From Acidobacteriaceae bacterium (lineage in GTDB: Bacteria; Acidobacteriota; Terriglobia; Terriglobales; Acidobacteriaceae), in assembly GCA_030039035.1 (NCBI GenBank), contig JASHQQ010000013.1, forward strand, positions 1-34,075: DNA of 34,075 nucleotides, read 5' to 3'. Below the pieces are notes generated by a model. It was not told the origin of the DNA. It saw only the letters and a list, made by a program, of their open reading frames with translations, and did not search any database. Made by a program: the position numbers and the translations under genes. Shown here piece after piece: positions 31,414 through 34,075 of this stretch (positions within the stretch are counted from its first letter, which is position 1; each line of letters starts with the position of its first letter).

Positions 31414-32207
31414 CCGCTGCAGAACTGGCCTATACGCAAAGCGCCGCATCTGCCGAAAGCGCGGACGAACTGGTGATGCGCGAGCTGTCGCAGGTCTACT
31501 ACATTGCTTCCCGCATCCGCGATCGCCTTCCTCAGCACGTCGATCTTGAGGATCTGGTCAACGCCGGAGTGATCGGCCTGCTCGAAGCCAGCCGCAGCTT
31601 CGACAGCTCGAAGAGCGCGCAGTTCAAGACCTTCGCCAAATTCCGCATTCGCGGCGCCATCCTCGACAGCCTGCGCGAGCTCGACTGGGGCTCGCGGCTC
31701 ATGCGCCGCAGGGGTCGCGAGATCGCCGAGGCCACCGCGCGCCTCGAGGCTCGCCTGGGACGCAAGCCGCTGGAAGCGGAGATCGCCAGGGAGATGCAAC
31801 TCGACCTCGAGCACTATCGCAAGATCGTCGCCCAGCTCGATCATCTCCACATCACCGGCCAGCAGGTTGTGCGCACCGAAGACAACGCCGAAACTGTCGA
31901 CCTCATCGAATCGGCGCCCAATCCCGACGATCCCGACGCCTTCGACCTTTGCCTCAAAGGCGAAATGAAAGCTCACCTGGCCGAGGCGATCGGCAAACTC
32001 ACCGAGCGGGAACAGTTGATTCTCTCCCTCTACTATCGCGAAGAGCTCACCATGAAAGAAATTGCGAAAGTGGTCGGAGTCGCCCTCTCGCGCGTGTCGC
32101 AAATCAAGGAAGCCGCCATCGTGAAGCTGCGCAAGTCGCTCGCGCACGTTCAGGAGCGGCAGTCGGACGGCCCGGATCCGCTGGAAGGATCCTTCCAGCA
32201 GGCATAG
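31410..32207 (+). CDS. fliA: RNA polymerase sigma factor FliA (sigma28)
   Basis: A 265-residue sigma factor of the FliA/WhiG group that directs late flagellar and motility promoters. Region 2 shows LPQHVDLEDLVNAGVIGLLE and FKTFAKFRIRGAILDSLREL followed by DWGSR, which contacts the -10 element. Region 3 has LEARLGRKPLEAEIAREM. Region 4 shows LTEREQLILSLYYREELTMK and EIAKVVGVALSRVSQIKEAA. A GGTGAGG lies seven bases upstream of the ATG. The three GCCGAT-type promoter candidates near the stator genes are natural targets. No anti-sigma factor FlgM was found in the window. Confidence 0.96.
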   Translation: MTAAELAYTQSAASAESADELVMRELSQVYYIASRIRDRLPQHVDLEDLVNAGVIGLLEASRSFDSSKSAQFKTFAKFRIRGAILDSLRELDWGSRLMRRRGREIAEATARLEARLGRKPLEAEIAREMQLDLEHYRKIVAQLDHLHITGQQVVRTEDNAETVDLIESAPNPDDPDAFDLCLKGEMKAHLAEAIGKLTEREQLILSLYYREELTMKEIAKVVGVALSRVSQIKEAAIVKLRKSLAHVQERQSDGPDPLEGSFQQA

Positions 32208-32226
32208 GCGGGAAAAGGACGAATAC

Positions 32227-33159
32227 ATGTCAGCCATGCATCAGGCAACCCGTAATCCGGCCGGCAGGCAGCGGACGATCTATAACTGCAACTTCCGCTC
32301 GGCCGGCCGTCTCTCGAACGAGAACGCCCGCTCGCTCACTTCGATTCACGAGAGCTTCGCGCGCCATCTGGCCACCGCGCTCGACGCCTATCTCGGCACC
32401 GGGCTCGAAGTCAAGCTCAGCTCGGTGGACCAGCTTGCGGTGAAGGATCACATGGCCGCCACGCCGCCGCTCACCTACGTGGTCCCGTTTTCAACCAGCG
32501 CTCCGCCGAGCACCATGATCGTGGAATGCGACATCGATCTCGTCTTTCCCATCGTCGATCTGCTGCTGGGCGGCATCGGTGGACCGGGAGGCGGCGCGCG
32601 CGAGCTCTCCGAGATCGAAGAGGAGATCATGCACGACGTGGTGCTGCTCATCGTGCGGCAGGCGGAAACCGCGTGGCGCATGCCGGCGATGTCACTGTCT
32701 CCGAACCGGCGGATCAAATCCTCCGTGCTGCACCAGTTCTGCCCGCCCAACGAAAAAGTGACGTGCGTCAGGTTCGAGGTCGAGCTTTCCGGCACCACGG
32801 GATCGTTTCAACTGGTCTTCCCCATGTCGTTCCTCAACGTGCTCATCCAGCAGATCAAGCTCGACCAGCCGCAGAAGTCGGGCAGCGTCCGTTTTTTCCC
32901 TCGCGCGCCCATTCGTGAGCGCATCCTCGACTGCGACGTGGAAGTAGCGGCCGAGCTGCCGGGTCTGAAGGTTGCCGTGCGCGACCTGGTCGCCCTGCAG
33001 CCGGGCAGCGTGCTCAAACTTCGGGCTCCGGTGCGCACGCCGGGAATGCTCACCGCCGGAGGCTACGGATTCATTGAAGCCATGCCCGTGCGCAACGGAA
33101 TGCAGAAGGCCGCGCAACTCGGCCGCCGCATCTCGCCGGCAAATTGGGAAAGGATATGA
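32227..33159 (+). CDS. fliM: Flagellar motor switch protein FliM, lacking the CheY-binding N-terminus
   Basis: A 310-residue C-ring protein. The middle domain has NARSLTSIHESFARHLATAL, DLLLGGIGGPGG and SEIEEEIMHDVVLLIV, which are typical FliM features, and a C-terminal SpoA domain lies at about 228-300 (ILDCDVEVAAELPGLKVAV). FliM normally begins with a LSQxEIDALL-type peptide that binds phospho-CheY. Here the protein starts MSAMHQATRNPAGRQRTIYN and joins the middle domain almost at once. Only 19 bp separate it from fliA, so the motif is not hidden upstream. AAGGA at 32215-32219 fixes the ATG at 32227. It overlaps the long fliN by 4 bp. Confidence 0.92.
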   Translation: MSAMHQATRNPAGRQRTIYNCNFRSAGRLSNENARSLTSIHESFARHLATALDAYLGTGLEVKLSSVDQLAVKDHMAATPPLTYVVPFSTSAPPSTMIVECDIDLVFPIVDLLLGGIGGPGGGARELSEIEEEIMHDVVLLIVRQAETAWRMPAMSLSPNRRIKSSVLHQFCPPNEKVTCVRFEVELSGTTGSFQLVFPMSFLNVLIQQIKLDQPQKSGSVRFFPRAPIRERILDCDVEVAAELPGLKVAVRDLVALQPGSVLKLRAPVRTPGMLTAGGYGFIEAMPVRNGMQKAAQLGRRISPANWERI

Positions 33160-33962
33160 CAGCGATGGAACACGAGAAGAACAAGATCGCGGCGCGCGCA
33201 TTCGCGGCCGCGTTGGGCAACGCAATCTCCGGGTCGATCCGTGAGGCGAGCGGCTCGGCATGGCCTCTCGAAGTGATGGATGCGCCGGAGCCGCCCAGCC
33301 GCAAGGCGCAGCCGGTTCAATTCTCCCTGAAGATCGAGGGCGGTCTGCGCGGCGAATGCTTCGCTGAGTTCTACGAGCCCAACGCCTCGGAGCTCGCGGC
33401 AAAACTCGCCAAAGGCGAAGGCGATGCCGCCGCACCCGAGCTTGCCACATCGCTCGAGACCATCGTCGCCTCGGCCGCCGGCGCTCTCAGCGCAGCCCTC
33501 GCTTCGCAGTACGGAGAGTTTTCCATCCGCGTCGAAGCCGTCTCCGGCCTCGCCTTTGGCGGCATGTTCGTGGTTCCGCTGGCCGCGCCGGCCAATCCCG
33601 CGCAGGCGGCCGTCCTTCTCTACTTCGATGGCGATCTTCTCGAAGCGCTTTCCACCGCACCGGCGGGCGAAACGCAGGCCGGCGCGGACCGGCAATCGAT
33701 CCATCCGGGAAACCTCAAGCTGGTGATGGATGTCGAGCTCAACGTCTCGCTTCGCTTCGGCCAGCGCCAGTTGCCCTTGCGCGAGGTGCTCGAGCTGGGC
33801 AGCGGCTCGGTCGTCGAGCTCGATCGCATGGTCGACGAGCCGGTGGAGCTGCTGCTCGACGGCAAGCTGATCGCGCGCGGCGAAGCGGTCATCGTCGACG
33901 GCAACTACGGCCTGCGCGTGACGGAAATCCCGCAAGCCATGGAAACCCACTTGCTCGGCTGA
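33156..33962 (+). CDS. fliN: Long FliN/FliY-type switch protein with N-terminal extra domain
   Basis: A 268-residue protein, about twice the length of ordinary FliN. The C-terminal SpoA domain (about 188-262) is classical: LVMDVELNVSLRFGQRQLPL, VLELGSGSVVELDRMVDEPV and ARGEAVIVDGNYGLRVTEI. The N-terminal region (about 30-170) resembles a CheC/CheX/FliY-like alpha-beta domain (ETIVASAAGALSAALASQYG), but it has no clear phosphatase signature and no EIDALL motif. The start ATG (33156) overlaps the fliM stop; an ATG at 33165 or a TTG at 33144 is also possible. It probably completes the C-ring with FliM and the small FliN-like protein. Confidence 0.88.
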   Translation: MTAMEHEKNKIAARAFAAALGNAISGSIREASGSAWPLEVMDAPEPPSRKAQPVQFSLKIEGGLRGECFAEFYEPNASELAAKLAKGEGDAAAPELATSLETIVASAAGALSAALASQYGEFSIRVEAVSGLAFGGMFVVPLAAPANPAQAAVLLYFDGDLLEALSTAPAGETQAGADRQSIHPGNLKLVMDVELNVSLRFGQRQLPLREVLELGSGSVVELDRMVDEPVELLLDGKLIARGEAVIVDGNYGLRVTEIPQAMETHLLG

Positions 33963-33978
33963 ACAAGGACATACTTCC

Positions 33979-34075
33979 ATGAATGTGTCGCTCAAATCCT
34001 TCCTGCCTCCGCTCGATCTCGGATGGAACCACACCCGGGCCGTCTGCGCCAGGCCGTCGTGCCACAACAAGCTGC
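33979..34075 (+). CDS. Unidentified gene, N-terminal fragment
   Basis: Partial gene starting at the ATG at 33979 with AAGGA (33965-33969) nine bases upstream, running off the right edge. The 32 visible residues begin MNVSLKSFLPPLDLGWNHTR and continue AVCARPSCHNKL. Two cysteines and a His lie close together, which might be part of a metal-binding motif, but that cannot be judged from this fragment. It is on the same strand 16 bp after the long fliN, so it is probably in the same operon. The function is not recognised. Confidence 0.6.
   Translation, partial: MNVSLKSFLPPLDLGWNHTRAVCARPSCHNKL

Noticed and set aside
1-34075. CRISPR arrays, tRNA genes, insertion sequences, prophage genes
   Set aside because: None was recognised on either strand; the repeats found are short palindromes and not spaced arrays.

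Overview
The window is high-GC, gene-dense bacterial chromosome dominated by one large flagellar cluster. The gene order (divergent ArsR / ahcY-metF, then flagellar genes), the lineage-style intergenic palindromes and the codon usage suggest an Acidobacteriota soil bacterium (Terriglobia-like). That placement is inference, because no rRNA or marker phylogeny is available here. No tRNA, rRNA, CRISPR array, insertion sequence or phage gene was seen.

Layout. (1) 1-2521: start of a divergent ArsR-type regulator, then ahcY and metF (methyl cycle). (2) 2599-3047: a hicB-hicA toxin-antitoxin pair. (3) 3258-9635: a motor and c-di-GMP island. It holds motA1-motB1 on the minus strand, a divergent PAS-GGDEF-EAL protein, a second and different stator pair motA2-motB2, and a degenerate PilZ-like protein. 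(4) 9877-14826: regulators, namely an OmpR-type response regulator, a sigma54 activator without a DNA-binding domain, a histidine kinase and a complete NtrC-type regulator (FlrB/FlrC-like). (5) 14827-24992: flgB-flgC-fliE-fliF-fliG-fliH-fliI-fliJ, a 411-bp repeat-bearing gap, then fliK-flgD-flgE. (6) 25328-34075: a small fliN-like gene, a fliO-like gene, fliP-fliQ-fliR-flhB-flhA, a 15-codon ORF, fliA (sigma28), fliM, a long fliN, and the start of an unidentified gene.

How it fits together. The genes supply the MS ring (FliF), the switch (FliG, FliM, two FliN-type proteins), the export apparatus (FlhA, FlhB, FliO-like, FliP, FliQ, FliR, FliH, FliI, FliJ), the proximal rod (FlgB, FlgC, FliE), the hook with its length control (FlgD, FlgE, FliK), two stators and the regulators. 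Three similar sigma28-type promoter candidates precede motA1, the GGDEF-EAL gene and motA2. A good sigma54-type candidate precedes the second structural operon. Together these suggest a sigma54 to FliA hierarchy encoded almost entirely in this window. Rod/ring genes (flgF, flgG, flgH, flgI), flagellin, fliL, flhF/flhG and chemotaxis genes are not in the window.

Most unusual points: a 15-codon ORF joined to flhA and fliA by ATGA overlaps on both sides, where many genomes carry flhF/flhG; FliM without the N-terminal CheY-binding motif; FliO-like protein with a coiled coil and no membrane segment; a sigma54 activator lacking an HTH; a GGAEF (degenerate) diguanylate cyclase joined to an intact EAL domain; and the paired stator loci around it.
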